Assembly (NCBI GenBank): GCA_046760105.1
Contig: JBHIDJ010000007.1
Location: 9,520-73,519, forward strand
Reading direction: 5' to 3'
Length of the DNA: 64,000 nt
Source of the DNA: JBHIDJ01 sp046760105
GTDB taxonomy: Bacteria > Pseudomonadota > Gammaproteobacteria > Acidiferrobacterales > SPGG2
Position 1 is the stretch's first letter. Each line of letters starts with the position of its first letter. The notes beneath the pieces are model-generated. The model saw nothing but the letters and a program-made list of their open reading frames with translations. It searched no databases and had not been told where the DNA came from. Below, in pieces: positions 8,427 to 17,543 of this stretch. A program made the translations under genes and the position numbers.

Positions 8427-9831
8427 GCCGGCAGGTATCGACGATAGTGATCTCGAGCGGTTAATGGGCCGGCTTCTGTCCCATAAGGTGGACTATGCGG
8501 ATCTGTACTTCCAATACCGCCGCCATGAGGCTTGGTCGTTAGAGGAAGGGCAGGTCAGGTCCGCAAGCCACAATATTGAGCAGGGCGTCGGTGTGCGTGC
8601 AGTCAGCCGCGAGAAGACCGGCTTTGCCTATTCTGACGAAATCGGCCTGCCGCCTTTACTCGACGCCGCCAACGCCGCGCGGGCGATCGCACGGCAAGGC
8701 CAGAGCGCCAAGGTTCCAGTCAGCTGGCAGGGTGGACGTAGCCTTAATCTATATGCGCCCGTGGATCCGTTGGGAAGCCTGGCAGATGCCGACAAGGTGA
8801 AGTTGTTGGAGGACATAGAGGCTGAAGCTCGACGCCAGGACGCGCGAGTGAAACAAGTCATGGCGAGCCTCGCGAGCGTACACGAGGTCGTCATGGTGGT
8901 GCGCAGCGACGGGCTACTGGCGGCCGATCTGCGACCGCTGGTACGACTCAACGTGGTCGCGATTGTCGAAGAAAACGGTCGTCGGGAACAAGGCGTCGCC
9001 GGTGGTGGCGCTCGATTGAGCTATCAGTACTTTTTGCAAAACGACACCGCGCTTGGTTATGCCCGCGAGGCTGTGCGTCAGGCCCTGGTCAACCTTGAGG
9101 CGACAGACGCTCCCGCTGGGAGCACGCAGGTGGTACTAGGACCGGGGTGGCCGGGCATCCTGTTGCACGAGGCCATCGGGCATGGGCTTGAGGGCGATTT
9201 CAACCGAAAGGGCACGTCAGCGTTTGCAGGGCGCATCGGTGAACGGGTGGCGACCGAACCGTGCACGGTTGTTGATAATGGGACACTCGCTGACCGGCGT
9301 GGCTCGTTGAACGTGGACGATGAGGGTACACCTACGCAGAACACGGTACTCATCGAGAACGGCATTCTCAAGCAGTATATGCAGGACACGCTTAACGCCC
9401 ACCTGATGGGGATGGCGCCTACTGGCAACGGTCGACGTGAGTCGTACGCGCATGTGCCGATGCCACGAATGACCAATACCTACATGCTGGCGGGTGACCG
9501 CGATCCACGAGAGATCATAGCCTCGGTCGATCACGGCATCTATGCGGTCAACTTTGGTGGAGGTCAAGTTGACATCACGTCAGGCAAGTTCGTGTTCTCG
9601 GCGAGCGAGGCCTATTTGATTGAAAAAGGTAAGGTCACGCGCCCGATCAAGGGGGCGACGTTAATCGGCAATGGGCCTGATGTATTAACGCGCGTCAATA
9701 TGGTCGGCAACGATCTTGCTTTTGACACGGGCGTCGGCACCTGCGGTAAAGAAGGACAAAGTGTGCCGGTTGGTGTCGGTCAACCGACACTACGTATTGA
9801 TGGACTTACCGTCGGCGGCACGCAGAGCTGA
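8386..9831 (+). CDS. tldD: Metalloprotease TldD
   Basis: A 481-residue TldD, one half of the TldD/TldE heterodimeric protease that trims peptides such as microcin B17 precursor and degrades CcdA. The zinc site HEAIGHGLEGD supplies H261 and H265. The C-terminal end with VGVGQPTLRIDGLTVGGT is nearly invariant in the family. The size equals that of E. coli TldD (481). Starting at 8386 makes a 41-nt overlap with the preceding amidase; the start is placed there because homology begins within about 15 residues. Its partner pmbA follows immediately, which is unusual compared with E. coli but common elsewhere. Confidence 0.96.
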   Translation: MTKALQTARKSLLEPAGIDDSDLERLMGRLLSHKVDYADLYFQYRRHEAWSLEEGQVRSASHNIEQGVGVRAVSREKTGFAYSDEIGLPPLLDAANAARAIARQGQSAKVPVSWQGGRSLNLYAPVDPLGSLADADKVKLLEDIEAEARRQDARVKQVMASLASVHEVVMVVRSDGLLAADLRPLVRLNVVAIVEENGRREQGVAGGGARLSYQYFLQNDTALGYAREAVRQALVNLEATDAPAGSTQVVLGPGWPGILLHEAIGHGLEGDFNRKGTSAFAGRIGERVATEPCTVVDNGTLADRRGSLNVDDEGTPTQNTVLIENGILKQYMQDTLNAHLMGMAPTGNGRRESYAHVPMPRMTNTYMLAGDRDPREIIASVDHGIYAVNFGGGQVDITSGKFVFSASEAYLIEKGKVTRPIKGATLIGNGPDVLTRVNMVGNDLAFDTGVGTCGKEGQSVPVGVGQPTLRIDGLTVGGTQS

Positions 9832-9871
9832 ATCTCAGCCGATCAGACGAAAGGGTTCATACGGTAAAGGC

Positions 9872-11233
9872 ATGACGTTAGGCACACACACAGAAGCTGG
9901 ATCCGACACGGATCTGACGCAAGAGCGACTGAAGGCCTTGGTCGAACGCATACTTGCGGAGGCTCGCCGTCAAGGCGCGAGCGCCGCGGAGGCTGCCGTC
10001 AGCGTGGCGCAGGGATTGTCCGTTACGGTACGCCTCGCCGAGGTCGAGACGGTGGAACACAACCGCGACAAAAACCTAGATTTAACGGTGTTTTTTGGAC
10101 ACAAGAGTGCCTCTGCCAGTACCTCGGACTTTAGTGAGGCCGCGATTCACGATACGGTGCGCGCGGCGTGCTCCATCGCTCAATATATGGCAGAAGACGA
10201 ATGCACCGGGTTGGCCGACGCTGAGCGGCTGGCCGCGGACATCCCGGATCTTGATCTCTACCATCCATGGCGTCCTGGTACCAAGCAAGCCATCGAGCTG
10301 GCGCGCGAGTGCGAGACAGCAGCGCGGGGTGTGGATGCACGGATAAAAAATTCGGAGGGTGCCACCGTCTCCAGCCATGAAGGCACAGGGGTCTATGGCA
10401 ACACACATGGTTTCATCGCCGCCGTGCCGACTACCCGGCATAGCCTGAGCTGCAGTGTCATCGCACAGGAAAATGGCGGCATGCAACGTGATTACTGGTA
10501 TTCGGTGGCGCGCGACTCCACCGATTTGGAGACGTCAGTGCAAGTTGGACGCAAGGCGGGCGAGCGCGCGTTACGTCGTCTGGGGGCACGCAAACTGAGC
10601 ACCCGTGACACGTCAGTGGTATTTGAGGCGCCGGTTGCGTCAAGCCTGCTGTCGCATCTCGTAAGCGCGATACGAGGATCCAGTCTTTACCGAGAGGCGT
10701 CTTTTTTGTTGGACCATATTGGTAAAAAGATATTCACCGACCACGTCAGCATCTGTGAACAGCCCCACATAAAGAAGGCGCTGGGGAGTGCTGTGTTCGA
10801 CAACGAGGGAGTCGCCACCGCGACGCGCGATATCGTTGCCGCGGGCGTACTTCAAAGCTACGTGCTCGACTCTTACTCGGCGCGCAAGCTTGGTTTACAC
10901 ACCACCGGCAACGCGGGCGGCGTCCACAACCTTGAGATCAGCAGGGGCGAACGTGACTTGGCTGCTTTGCTGCGTGACATGGGCACGGGTCTCTTGATTA
11001 CGGAGCTGATCGGGTTCGGTGTCAATATCGTAACCGGCGACTATTCCCGGGGTGCCAGCGGATTCTGGGTCGACGGCGGCGAAATCCAGTATCCAGTGGA
11101 GGAAATCACAGTCGCCGGCAATCTCAAAAGCATGTTCATGGATGTCGTGGCTGTCGGAAGTGATATCGATACGAGAGGAAACATCCGTACGGGTTCGATC
11201 CTGATCGGCAACATGACGGTTGCAGGAGACTGA
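9872..11233 (+). CDS. pmbA: Metalloprotease subunit TldE/PmbA
   Basis: A 453-residue PmbA (TldE), the partner of TldD; it lacks the zinc-binding histidines and shapes the substrate channel. The frame is open from 9716, but that would overlap tldD by more than 100 nt, and the ATG at 9872 gives the normal family length (about 450) with homology beginning near residue 25. The C-terminal region YSRGASGFWVDGGEIQYPVEEITVAGNL is a family hallmark. The exact start is not fully certain because the Shine-Dalgarno-like AAAGG is only one base from the ATG. Confidence 0.93.
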   Translation: MTLGTHTEAGSDTDLTQERLKALVERILAEARRQGASAAEAAVSVAQGLSVTVRLAEVETVEHNRDKNLDLTVFFGHKSASASTSDFSEAAIHDTVRAACSIAQYMAEDECTGLADAERLAADIPDLDLYHPWRPGTKQAIELARECETAARGVDARIKNSEGATVSSHEGTGVYGNTHGFIAAVPTTRHSLSCSVIAQENGGMQRDYWYSVARDSTDLETSVQVGRKAGERALRRLGARKLSTRDTSVVFEAPVASSLLSHLVSAIRGSSLYREASFLLDHIGKKIFTDHVSICEQPHIKKALGSAVFDNEGVATATRDIVAAGVLQSYVLDSYSARKLGLHTTGNAGGVHNLEISRGERDLAALLRDMGTGLLITELIGFGVNIVTGDYSRGASGFWVDGGEIQYPVEEITVAGNLKSMFMDVVAVGSDIDTRGNIRTGSILIGNMTVAGD

Positions 11234-11493
11234 AAGACTCCTACCTGTAGCCGTCGTTTGTCGCTGCCCGCCACTCGGCGATTCGCCTCGTGACACCGAG
11301 TTCCTGATCCCAATCTCATTCTTGCCTGATCGTTGTTTTATTTAGCGCGCTACCGCCTGATCGCAAGCGCGCTTACCCATATAGCGTGTTGCCATTAGAT
11401 CCTCTGCGGAAGCAGGAAATGGCAACCGCCCCAATGTTAGAATACAAAACTTTTGCTAGCTCCGTTGAAACTAACCCGATCGAGCGCCAGCCT

Positions 11494-12849
11494 ATGACGA
11501 CGGCGACATCACAACAAGAGACGGACCATCTGAGCGCGATTCTCGCGGCATTGGAGAGCGAGCGCACGCAAGAGGTCGGCAGTATCCTGGCCGGTCTGCA
11601 TCCCGCCAACATCGCTGACTTATTGGAAGCGATACCGCCTGAACAACGCCACACCGCGTGGCGTCAGGTGGACGCGAAAGTCATGGGTGAAGTCCTGCTT
11701 GAAGTCCCAGAGGCGGTCCGCGGCGACCTGTTGCAGGAGATGGACCACGCGTCCCTGGTTATGGCGGTGCAGGCGCTGGATACCGACGACATCGCCGACC
11801 TATTGCCTGAGCTATCAGCCGACGTCACTGCCGAGATTCTGTTTTTCATGGACAAGCAGGATCGGCAACGACTCGATGCAGTGTTATCTTTTCCCGAGGA
11901 CACAGCAGGCGGGTTGATGGATGTGGATGCGGTGGTTGTGCGCGAAACCGTTACGCTTCAGGTAGTGCTGCGCTACTTGCGCTTGCGCGGCGAACTGCCT
12001 GAGCACATGCACGAGCTGTATGTAGTTGATCACTCGAGTCGCTTGGTCGGCAGCCTGCAACTGGCAAAGGTGGTCACCTCAGATCCAAAGCTTCGGGTCA
12101 GGAGCGTGATGGAGGAGAAGCCGATCAAGTTTTCGGCGCTAACCCCGGACAATGAAGTGGCCGATGCATTTGAGGATTACGATCTCATCACTGCACCCGT
12201 AGTCGATGAAGACGACCGATTACTCGGTCGTATCACAGTTGACGATGTCGTAGATGTGATCCGTGAAAAAGCGGACCACTCCGTGATGGCTCCCGCCGGA
12301 CTGAGTGAAGAAGTCGATATCTTCGCACCGGTCGCACGCAGTGCGCGCGATCGCGCTGTATGGCTAGGGGTCAATCTAATTACGGCTATTATCGCCTCTT
12401 GGGTGATTGGTCTTTTCGAGCATACGATTGAAAAGGTTGTTGCGCTCGCGGTGCTCATGCCCATTGTTGCGAGTATGGGTGGCAACGCTGGCACACAGAC
12501 GGTGACACTCGTTGTGCGGGGCCTGGCCCTCGGAACTATAACCGATGCCAATGCACGGAGATTGCTGATCAGTGAACTGATGGTGGGTGCGCTCAATAGC
12601 ATGTTATGGGCTTTGATCGTGGCGGTGGTGGCTATCGCGTGGTTTCACCATTTTGGGCTTGGCTTGATCATCGCACTGGCCATGGTTATTAATCTGGTGT
12701 TCGCGGCACTCGCGGGCGTCGTGATCCCGGTCGGTGTGCGTCGCTTGGGCGTCGATCCAGCACTGGCCAGCGGCGTGGCGCTAACCACCGTCACCGACGT
12801 AGTCGGTTTCTTTGCGTTTCTGGGACTCGCCACGCTGTTTCTCATTTAA
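11494..12849 (+). CDS. mgtE: Magnesium transporter MgtE
   Basis: A 451-residue MgtE channel for Mg2+ uptake. In order: a cytoplasmic MgtE_N helical domain (about residues 15-115), a pair of CBS domains (about 120-250) that senses cytoplasmic Mg2+, a connecting helix and five membrane helices (about 280-451). The pore segment MPIVASMGGNAGTQT, which holds the selectivity residues, lies near residue 325. The reading frame is open from a GTG at 11386, with ATGs at 11419 and 11494. I chose 11494 because it gives the usual length and starts just before the MgtE_N domain. No riboswitch was recognised upstream. Confidence 0.92.
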   Translation: MTTATSQQETDHLSAILAALESERTQEVGSILAGLHPANIADLLEAIPPEQRHTAWRQVDAKVMGEVLLEVPEAVRGDLLQEMDHASLVMAVQALDTDDIADLLPELSADVTAEILFFMDKQDRQRLDAVLSFPEDTAGGLMDVDAVVVRETVTLQVVLRYLRLRGELPEHMHELYVVDHSSRLVGSLQLAKVVTSDPKLRVRSVMEEKPIKFSALTPDNEVADAFEDYDLITAPVVDEDDRLLGRITVDDVVDVIREKADHSVMAPAGLSEEVDIFAPVARSARDRAVWLGVNLITAIIASWVIGLFEHTIEKVVALAVLMPIVASMGGNAGTQTVTLVVRGLALGTITDANARRLLISELMVGALNSMLWALIVAVVAIAWFHHFGLGLIIALAMVINLVFAALAGVVIPVGVRRLGVDPALASGVALTTVTDVVGFFAFLGLATLFLI

Positions 12850-12886
12850 GCACCTGTTGTCGGTGACGTGCGCCAGACGCACCGTA

Positions 12887-12914
12887 TTGAAACGGCGCGT
12901 GATTCCTATACACT
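12887..12914 (+). promoter_or_regulatory. Candidate sigma-70 promoter upstream of the WYL gene
   Basis: TTGAAA (12887-12892) and TACACT (12909-12914) are separated by 16 nt in the gap between mgtE and the WYL-domain gene. A second TTGAAA occurs at 12987 with AT-rich TAAATT at 13008 (15-nt spacer), so either could drive the gene. This is motif matching only. Confidence 0.3.
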
Positions 12915-13052
12915 CTAGTTGATCGTTCGGTCAGTATTACCGGGGGATAGCGGCCGTGCAAAGTCAATGGAGGCGGCTTCACTCCGTTGAAACGACCATT
13001 TATCTGTTAAATTTGCTTTGTGCGTGGATTTGTGATTTGTTGAAAGAGACAA

Positions 13053-13460
13053 ATGGTGCCTAATATTCTGAACTTGTTAAAGAAGGCCATCAACGAGCGG
13101 CGTTGCCTTGCACTCCGATATCGTGATCAAGGCGGTGTTCGCGTTGTTGAGCCGCACGCCGCTTATACTCGCGAAAGTGGTGAGGTGGTCGTCGATTGTT
13201 ACCAGACCCGCGGTTATTCGTCGTCTGGCAGACAGCCCCCTTTTTGGAAACGGTTTCGCATAAAGAAGATTGCAGCCCTCTCCGTGCTAAAAGATACGTT
13301 TACACCACGCGTGGAGGAAGGATTCAGCAGCGACAAATCGAAGTACAAACGGGATGCGGTGGCCATAGTAGACGACGGTAGACCTACTTATATGTACTCA
13401 CCCGAGGCGCTCAAAGAGATGGGGCCTTTCCTGCCTGATGACATGCGCAAATATCATTGA
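13053..13460 (+). CDS. WYL-domain protein
   Basis: A 135-residue protein that resembles a stand-alone WYL domain, a ligand-sensing SH3-like fold seen in transcription regulators and some defence-system regulators. Visible features are an N-terminal RCLALRYRDQGGVRVVEPHA strand block (residues 18-37), a central CYQTRGYSSSGRQPPFWKRFRIKKI segment and a variable tail. There is no helix-turn-helix, so it is not obviously a DNA-binding regulator by itself. It stands alone between mgtE and the convergent rapZ, with AAAGAGA as a possible ribosome site. Function is unknown. Confidence 0.7.
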   Translation: MVPNILNLLKKAINERRCLALRYRDQGGVRVVEPHAAYTRESGEVVVDCYQTRGYSSSGRQPPFWKRFRIKKIAALSVLKDTFTPRVEEGFSSDKSKYKRDAVAIVDDGRPTYMYSPEALKEMGPFLPDDMRKYH

Positions 13461-13540
13461 CCTACGCGGTCGCGTGTACGCCAACGTCACTGCAGCTGCG
13501 CCGGTTTAAATCCCCTTAGCCTTCCGCCTCAACCAACCCG

Positions 13541-14395
13541 TCAGGACAGCTCTCGATGTCGAATCTGCGTCGTTATGTCCTTCTGCGCGAAGTACTCTGC
13601 AAGCCTGCGCACCATATAGACTGACCGATGTTGCCCACCGGTGCAGCCCACCGCGATCGTCATGTAGCTGCGCTGCTCGCGTTCGAAATGCGGCAGCCAT
13701 TTTTCCAGGAGAGCGCAGATGTCCTGAAACATGTCATGCACGTGCTGATGCTGCTCAAGGAACTTCACGACCGGTTGTTCGAGTCCGGTGAATTTGCGCA
13801 ACTCAGATTCCCAATACGGATTGGGTAGGCACCGTATGTCAAACACGTAATCAGCATCTAAAGGTGTTCCGTGTTTGAAACCGAAGGACTCGAACAACAA
13901 AGTGAGCCCTTCAGTGTCTTCACCGCCCGCGAAGTCGTGCACCTGTTGACGCAAGTCGTATGGCGTCGTATGTGTTGTGTCAATCCGCAAGGCAGCGCCG
14001 AAAGATATCGGTTCGAGTAGCGTCTTCTCGAGACGAATGCCTTCGAGCAACGACGTTCTTTCATCCGTTAACGGGTGCTTGCGTCGGGTTTCTTTGAATC
14101 GTTTAACGAGTATGGACTCTTCTGCTTCCAGAAAAACGATTTTGTACTGAATCCCTAGGGATTTCAGCTCTTCTAGGCTCTTCGGCACATCGTCGAGGAA
14201 GGCGCGATTACGTGCATCAATGCCAAACGCCACATTTCTTAGGGTATCGCTATTCGTGCCGATGATCTGCCGCGCAACGTGCGGCAGCATCGCCACGGGC
14301 AGATTATCGATGCAATAGAAGCCCATATCTTCCAGGGCCTGGAGGGCAATACTCTTACCAGAACCGGAAAGCCCGCTGATGATGAAGAAACTCAT
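13541..14395 (-). CDS. rapZ: RNase adapter protein RapZ
   Basis: A 284-residue RapZ, which in enterics binds the sRNA GlmZ and hands it to RNase E, so adjusting GlmS and the supply of amino sugars for the cell wall. The N-terminal P-loop GLSGSGKS (residues 8-15) and the C-terminal GCTGGQHRSVYMVRRLAEYF are the family signatures; the length equals that of E. coli. It is the last gene of the kdsC-lptCAB-rpoN-hpf-rapZ series on the minus strand. The ptsN gene that normally precedes it is absent. Whether a GlmZ-type sRNA exists here cannot be judged. Confidence 0.97.
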   Translation of the reverse strand: MSFFIISGLSGSGKSIALQALEDMGFYCIDNLPVAMLPHVARQIIGTNSDTLRNVAFGIDARNRAFLDDVPKSLEELKSLGIQYKIVFLEAEESILVKRFKETRRKHPLTDERTSLLEGIRLEKTLLEPISFGAALRIDTTHTTPYDLRQQVHDFAGGEDTEGLTLLFESFGFKHGTPLDADYVFDIRCLPNPYWESELRKFTGLEQPVVKFLEQHQHVHDMFQDICALLEKWLPHFEREQRSYMTIAVGCTGGQHRSVYMVRRLAEYFAQKDITTQIRHRELS

Positions 14396-14779
14396 CTGTG
14401 TGTCGACTTGCCAATGGTCGTTTGCTGTGTCTCCATAAACCCGTAACGTGCATCGTCGGTTCTAATGATGCTGTCGAATCAAAACCCAGCGCGATGTACA
14501 GGAACGCTTGTAGTCCCCGCTCTGAGTTCGATTGGTCCACGGCTTGGCATCGAACAGATCGTTTGTGGCCAGCTGGTAACCATGACGCCCACAGCGGGTC
14601 AGCCGGCTCCACGGTTAGCGAGGCTGGTATAACTGGTAAGCGTATCGTGGTTGTTTTGAGCGCTCCGTGCGTTCAGTAGCGGCTCCGTAAGTCCTTATTG
14701 CTGAAGAGTGTCGCAAGTTGTGCAGTTCATGAATTCTAGTATTTCTTTATATGTTCCTTACTGATGAGTATCCTTAAGA
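14396..14779 (-). other. Gene-free gap where ptsN is expected
   Basis: In related gammaproteobacteria ptsN (PTS IIA-Ntr), sometimes with hprK, lies between hpf and rapZ. Translating both strands here gives only reading frames of at most about 93 codons, none of which I can relate to PtsN, HPr kinase or another family. The half next to hpf (about 14690-14775) is AT-rich and could hold a promoter or decayed sequence. I see no convincing remnant. Confidence 0.5.
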
Positions 14780-15103
14780 TCACCTTCGACGCCCGGAGTC
14801 CTTGCCGGTGCGATGATGGTTGGTCGTGGTTTTCTCTTTATGCTTACGTATCTGTCGATCGAGTTTGTCTGCTAGGAAATCAATCGCCGCGTACATATTT
14901 TCACCTTCAGCATTCGCATGCAAGGTAGCGCCCTTGGCACGAATAGTTGCCTCCGCTTTATGTCGGTTCTTCTGAATCTGTAGGACTACGTTCGTTGTCG
15001 TGACGTGATCAAAGTGCTTCTGTATCCGCCCCAATTTCTCTGACGCATAAGCACGCAAAGGTTCTGTGATCGCGATGTGCTGGCCACTTACCGTAATCTG
15101 CAT
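14780..15103 (-). CDS. hpf: Ribosome hibernation-promoting factor (short HPF/RaiA family)
   Basis: A 107-residue short HPF. The family binds the decoding centre of the 30S subunit and promotes 100S dimers or inactive 70S particles in stationary phase. The sequence starts MQITVSGQHIAITEPLRAYASEKLG and contains AEGENMYAAIDFLADKLDRQIRKHKEK, the conserved beta-alpha-beta core, with a basic tail. It lies 17 nt downstream of rpoN, the standard arrangement. The tail after residue 95 is divergent, as usual. Confidence 0.96.
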   Translation of the reverse strand: MQITVSGQHIAITEPLRAYASEKLGRIQKHFDHVTTTNVVLQIQKNRHKAEATIRAKGATLHANAEGENMYAAIDFLADKLDRQIRKHKEKTTTNHHRTGKDSGRRR

Positions 15104-15120
15104 GAAAGTTCTCTTCAGCC

Positions 15121-16605
15121 CTATATGATAGATTTTCTCTGGTTTGACGGCGGTATGTTCATCGATTCGCGATACTTCGCAACTGTTCGTCTGGCAACGT
15201 TTATGCCCTGCTGTTCGAGGAGCTTGGCTATCTTACTGTCGCTGATCGGTCTTGAGGGAGGTTCGTTCTCAACCAGTTTCTTTATGAGAGAGCGAATGGC
15301 GGTAGCGGAACATGTCCCTCCATCGGCAGTGCTAACGTGACTCGAGAAGAAGTACTTCAACTCGAAGATACCTCGTGGACTGAGCATATATTTGTTTGTC
15401 GTGACACGAGAGATAGTAGACTCATGCATCTCTACGGATTCGGCGATATCATGAAGCACCAGGGGTTTCATCGCCTCCGGTCCGTGCTCAAAGAACGCGC
15501 GCTGCCGATCGACAATAGTACGGGCGACTTTAAGCAGGGTTTCGTTGCGACTGTTGAGGCTCTTGATGAACCAGCGGGCCTGCTGTAGCTGATCCTGTAG
15601 GTACTTGTTCTCCGCACTTGTATCGCCGCGGTTTATCAGCTTTTCATATTCGCGATTAATGCGCAGTCGCGGGGCAACCTCGCCATTCATCTCTGCCCGC
15701 CAAACGCCCTTGTACTTCCGGACAATAATGTCCGGCACGATGTAGTTGGTCTGAACCGCCTGTACGCTGGCGCCCGGACGTGGGTTGAGACTTCGTAGCA
15801 GCCGTACCGCGTGTTGCAGTTCCTCCTGGCGGATCTTCGTTTGTCGGCGAAGCCCTGAGTAATCACGATTCGCTAGCATGGCGAGATATTCTGATTTTGC
15901 TAGCTGGCGGGTCTGTTCTAGGTAAGGTGTGTTCGGATCCATAGTACGCAGCTGCAGCTGCAGACACTCGCTCAGATCCCGCGCCGCGACACCGACTGGA
16001 TCGAAGTTCTGAACCTGGTGTAGGACGGCTTCTATCTCATCCAGCTCGATCTCTTGCCCCTCGCCGAGAATCTGCTGTATCTCCTCCAGTGTACATGTTA
16101 GATAACCGTCTTCGTTTATGGAGTCGATGATAGCAAGCGCGATCTCGCGATCGGTGTCGGAGAACGGCGTCATCTGCATTTGCCAGTACAAATGATCCCG
16201 AAGCGTCAGTGGCCGGCTATTTCGAGCGTCTATATCGGGAAGGGAGTCATCTCCGTCGCTGCGCACAGCAGCCCCCGATGGCACCTCAAAGGTATCACCC
16301 CAATCGGTATCGCTGCCTGGACCGTCATCGACGTTCGGCTGGTCCATTTCCATGTCTGTCGGTTGTAGCGCACCGCTGTCGGGCTGGCTATTTTCGACGT
16401 CTTTATCGAACTCGCTTAGCGGTTCTTCGGTCTTCTGTTCGGCAGACTCCTCTTCCTTTTCTTCCAGTAGTGGATTGCTTTCTAACGCCTCTTGAATCTC
16501 CTGTTGCAGTTCGATGGACGAAAGCTGCAACAGCCGTATGGCCTGCTGCAGCTGTGGCGTGATCGTAAGGTGTTGACCGAGTTGCAGGTCAAGAGACTGC
16601 TTCAT
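15121..16605 (-). CDS. rpoN: RNA polymerase sigma-54 factor
   Basis: A 494-residue RpoN. Region I (about residues 1-50) is rich in Gln and Leu, with TPQLQQAIRLLQLSSIELQQEI, and is the target of AAA+ activators. An acidic region II covers about 50-120. Core binding and DNA-binding regions follow, ending with the RpoN box ARRTVAKYRE at residues 471-480, which reads the -24 promoter element. It is placed between lptB and hpf as in E. coli. Nearly 200 nt separate it from lptB, so it may have its own promoter. No sigma-54-dependent operon was identified in the window. Confidence 0.98.
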   Translation of the reverse strand: MKQSLDLQLGQHLTITPQLQQAIRLLQLSSIELQQEIQEALESNPLLEEKEEESAEQKTEEPLSEFDKDVENSQPDSGALQPTDMEMDQPNVDDGPGSDTDWGDTFEVPSGAAVRSDGDDSLPDIDARNSRPLTLRDHLYWQMQMTPFSDTDREIALAIIDSINEDGYLTCTLEEIQQILGEGQEIELDEIEAVLHQVQNFDPVGVAARDLSECLQLQLRTMDPNTPYLEQTRQLAKSEYLAMLANRDYSGLRRQTKIRQEELQHAVRLLRSLNPRPGASVQAVQTNYIVPDIIVRKYKGVWRAEMNGEVAPRLRINREYEKLINRGDTSAENKYLQDQLQQARWFIKSLNSRNETLLKVARTIVDRQRAFFEHGPEAMKPLVLHDIAESVEMHESTISRVTTNKYMLSPRGIFELKYFFSSHVSTADGGTCSATAIRSLIKKLVENEPPSRPISDSKIAKLLEQQGINVARRTVAKYRESMNIPPSNQRKSII

Positions 16606-16684
16606 AGAGTAAGGCCCTGCTCAGCGCATGGACTTCATTCCGTCAAGAGCTGCGCCGTCAACTAGCAATATATCTTTCACGTAC

Positions 16685-16712
16685 ACTATAACTCTAGTCT
16701 AGCCCCTTTCAG
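16685..16712 (-). promoter_or_regulatory. Candidate sigma-70 promoter for rpoN
   Basis: Read on the minus strand, CTGAAA (16712-16707) and TATAGT (16690-16685) are 16 nt apart and lie about 80 nt before the rpoN start, in an otherwise empty gap after lptB. Motif match only; the -35 is imperfect. Confidence 0.35.
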
Positions 16713-16760
16713 GCTTAGACGCACACGCGTGAAGAAGTTGATATAGGCCGGCACTGGGCA

Positions 16761-16788
16761 GTCTCAGCGGGCAGGCGAGAGCTGAGAC
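16761..16788. repeat. Perfect 8-bp inverted repeat between lptB and rpoN
   Basis: GTCTCAGC (16761-16768) and its exact complement GCTGAGAC (16781-16788) flank a 12-nt loop, just downstream of the lptB stop. It can form a hairpin in the lptB transcript. No T-run follows, so a Rho-independent terminator is not supported; it may protect or punctuate the message. Confidence 0.45.
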
Positions 16789-16799
16789 CGTCCCCCGTT

Positions 16800-17525
16800 T
16801 CAGAGGCGAAAGTGTTCGCCCAGGTAGACCTTTCTCACGTTTTCATTGTATAGGATATCCTCGGGTGTGCCTGCTGTTAGCACCTGCCCATCGCTGAGGA
16901 TGTATGCCCGGTCGCAAATCTTGAGGGTTTCTCTGACGTTGTGGTCGGTGATGAGAATGCCGATATCGAGGCTCTGTAAGTGTCTGATTAAATGTTGAAT
17001 CTCCAGGACGGAGATGGGATCTACACCGGCGAATGGCTCATCCAGCAGCATAAAACGCGGCTCGCTGGCGAGTGCCCGTGCGATCTCCACCCGCCGGCGC
17101 TCCCCGCCGGAGAGGCTGATTCCGAGCGTGTTGCGCCGGTCGGCGATGCGCAGCTCCTGCAACAGTTCCTCCAAGCGCTGCGCGCGTTTTGCTTGCCCGA
17201 TGTCTTTGCGGGTTTCCAAGATCGCCAGAATGTTTTCCTCTACCGTTAGCCTGCGGAACACCGACGGTTCCTGCGGTAGATAGCCGAGGCCAAGTCGTGC
17301 GCGCTCGTGCATTGGGAGCCCGCTGATCGGCTTGTCGTCAAGCTTTATCTCGCCGCTTTCCATCGGCACGAGGCCCACAATCATATAAAAGCAGGTGGTT
17401 TTACCTGCGCCATTGGGGCCAAGTAGACCTACTACATCGCCGGTCTTTATTTCTAGCGACACATCGCGGACGACTCGCCGTCCCTTGTACTGTTTGCTCA
17501 GGTGTTTAACAGATAACGTGCTCAC
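16800..17525 (-). CDS. lptB: LPS export ABC transporter ATPase LptB
   Basis: A 241-residue ATPase that powers extraction of LPS from the inner membrane with LptFG (not in the window). Walker A GPNGAGKTT lies near residues 37-45, the signature LSGGERRRVEIARAL near 138-152, and Walker B FMLLDEPFAGVD just after. The length and sequence are those of LptB rather than a LivF/LivG ATPase, which it resembles. It lies 18 nt after lptA in the kdsC-lptC-lptA-lptB-rpoN series. Confidence 0.98.
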   Translation of the reverse strand: MSTLSVKHLSKQYKGRRVVRDVSLEIKTGDVVGLLGPNGAGKTTCFYMIVGLVPMESGEIKLDDKPISGLPMHERARLGLGYLPQEPSVFRRLTVEENILAILETRKDIGQAKRAQRLEELLQELRIADRRNTLGISLSGGERRRVEIARALASEPRFMLLDEPFAGVDPISVLEIQHLIRHLQSLDIGILITDHNVRETLKICDRAYILSDGQVLTAGTPEDILYNENVRKVYLGEHFRL

Positions 17526-17543
17526 GTATCTTTGGCTGGTGAC

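Noticed and set aside
13053..13460. WYL-domain gene as sign of a defence system
   Set aside because: WYL regulators often accompany defence genes, but the neighbours here are mgtE and rapZ and no effector, nuclease or toxin is adjacent.
14398..14679. 93-codon plus-strand frame between rapZ and hpf
   Set aside because: Runs against the operon, no family resemblance, and an overlapping minus-strand frame of similar length suggests chance.
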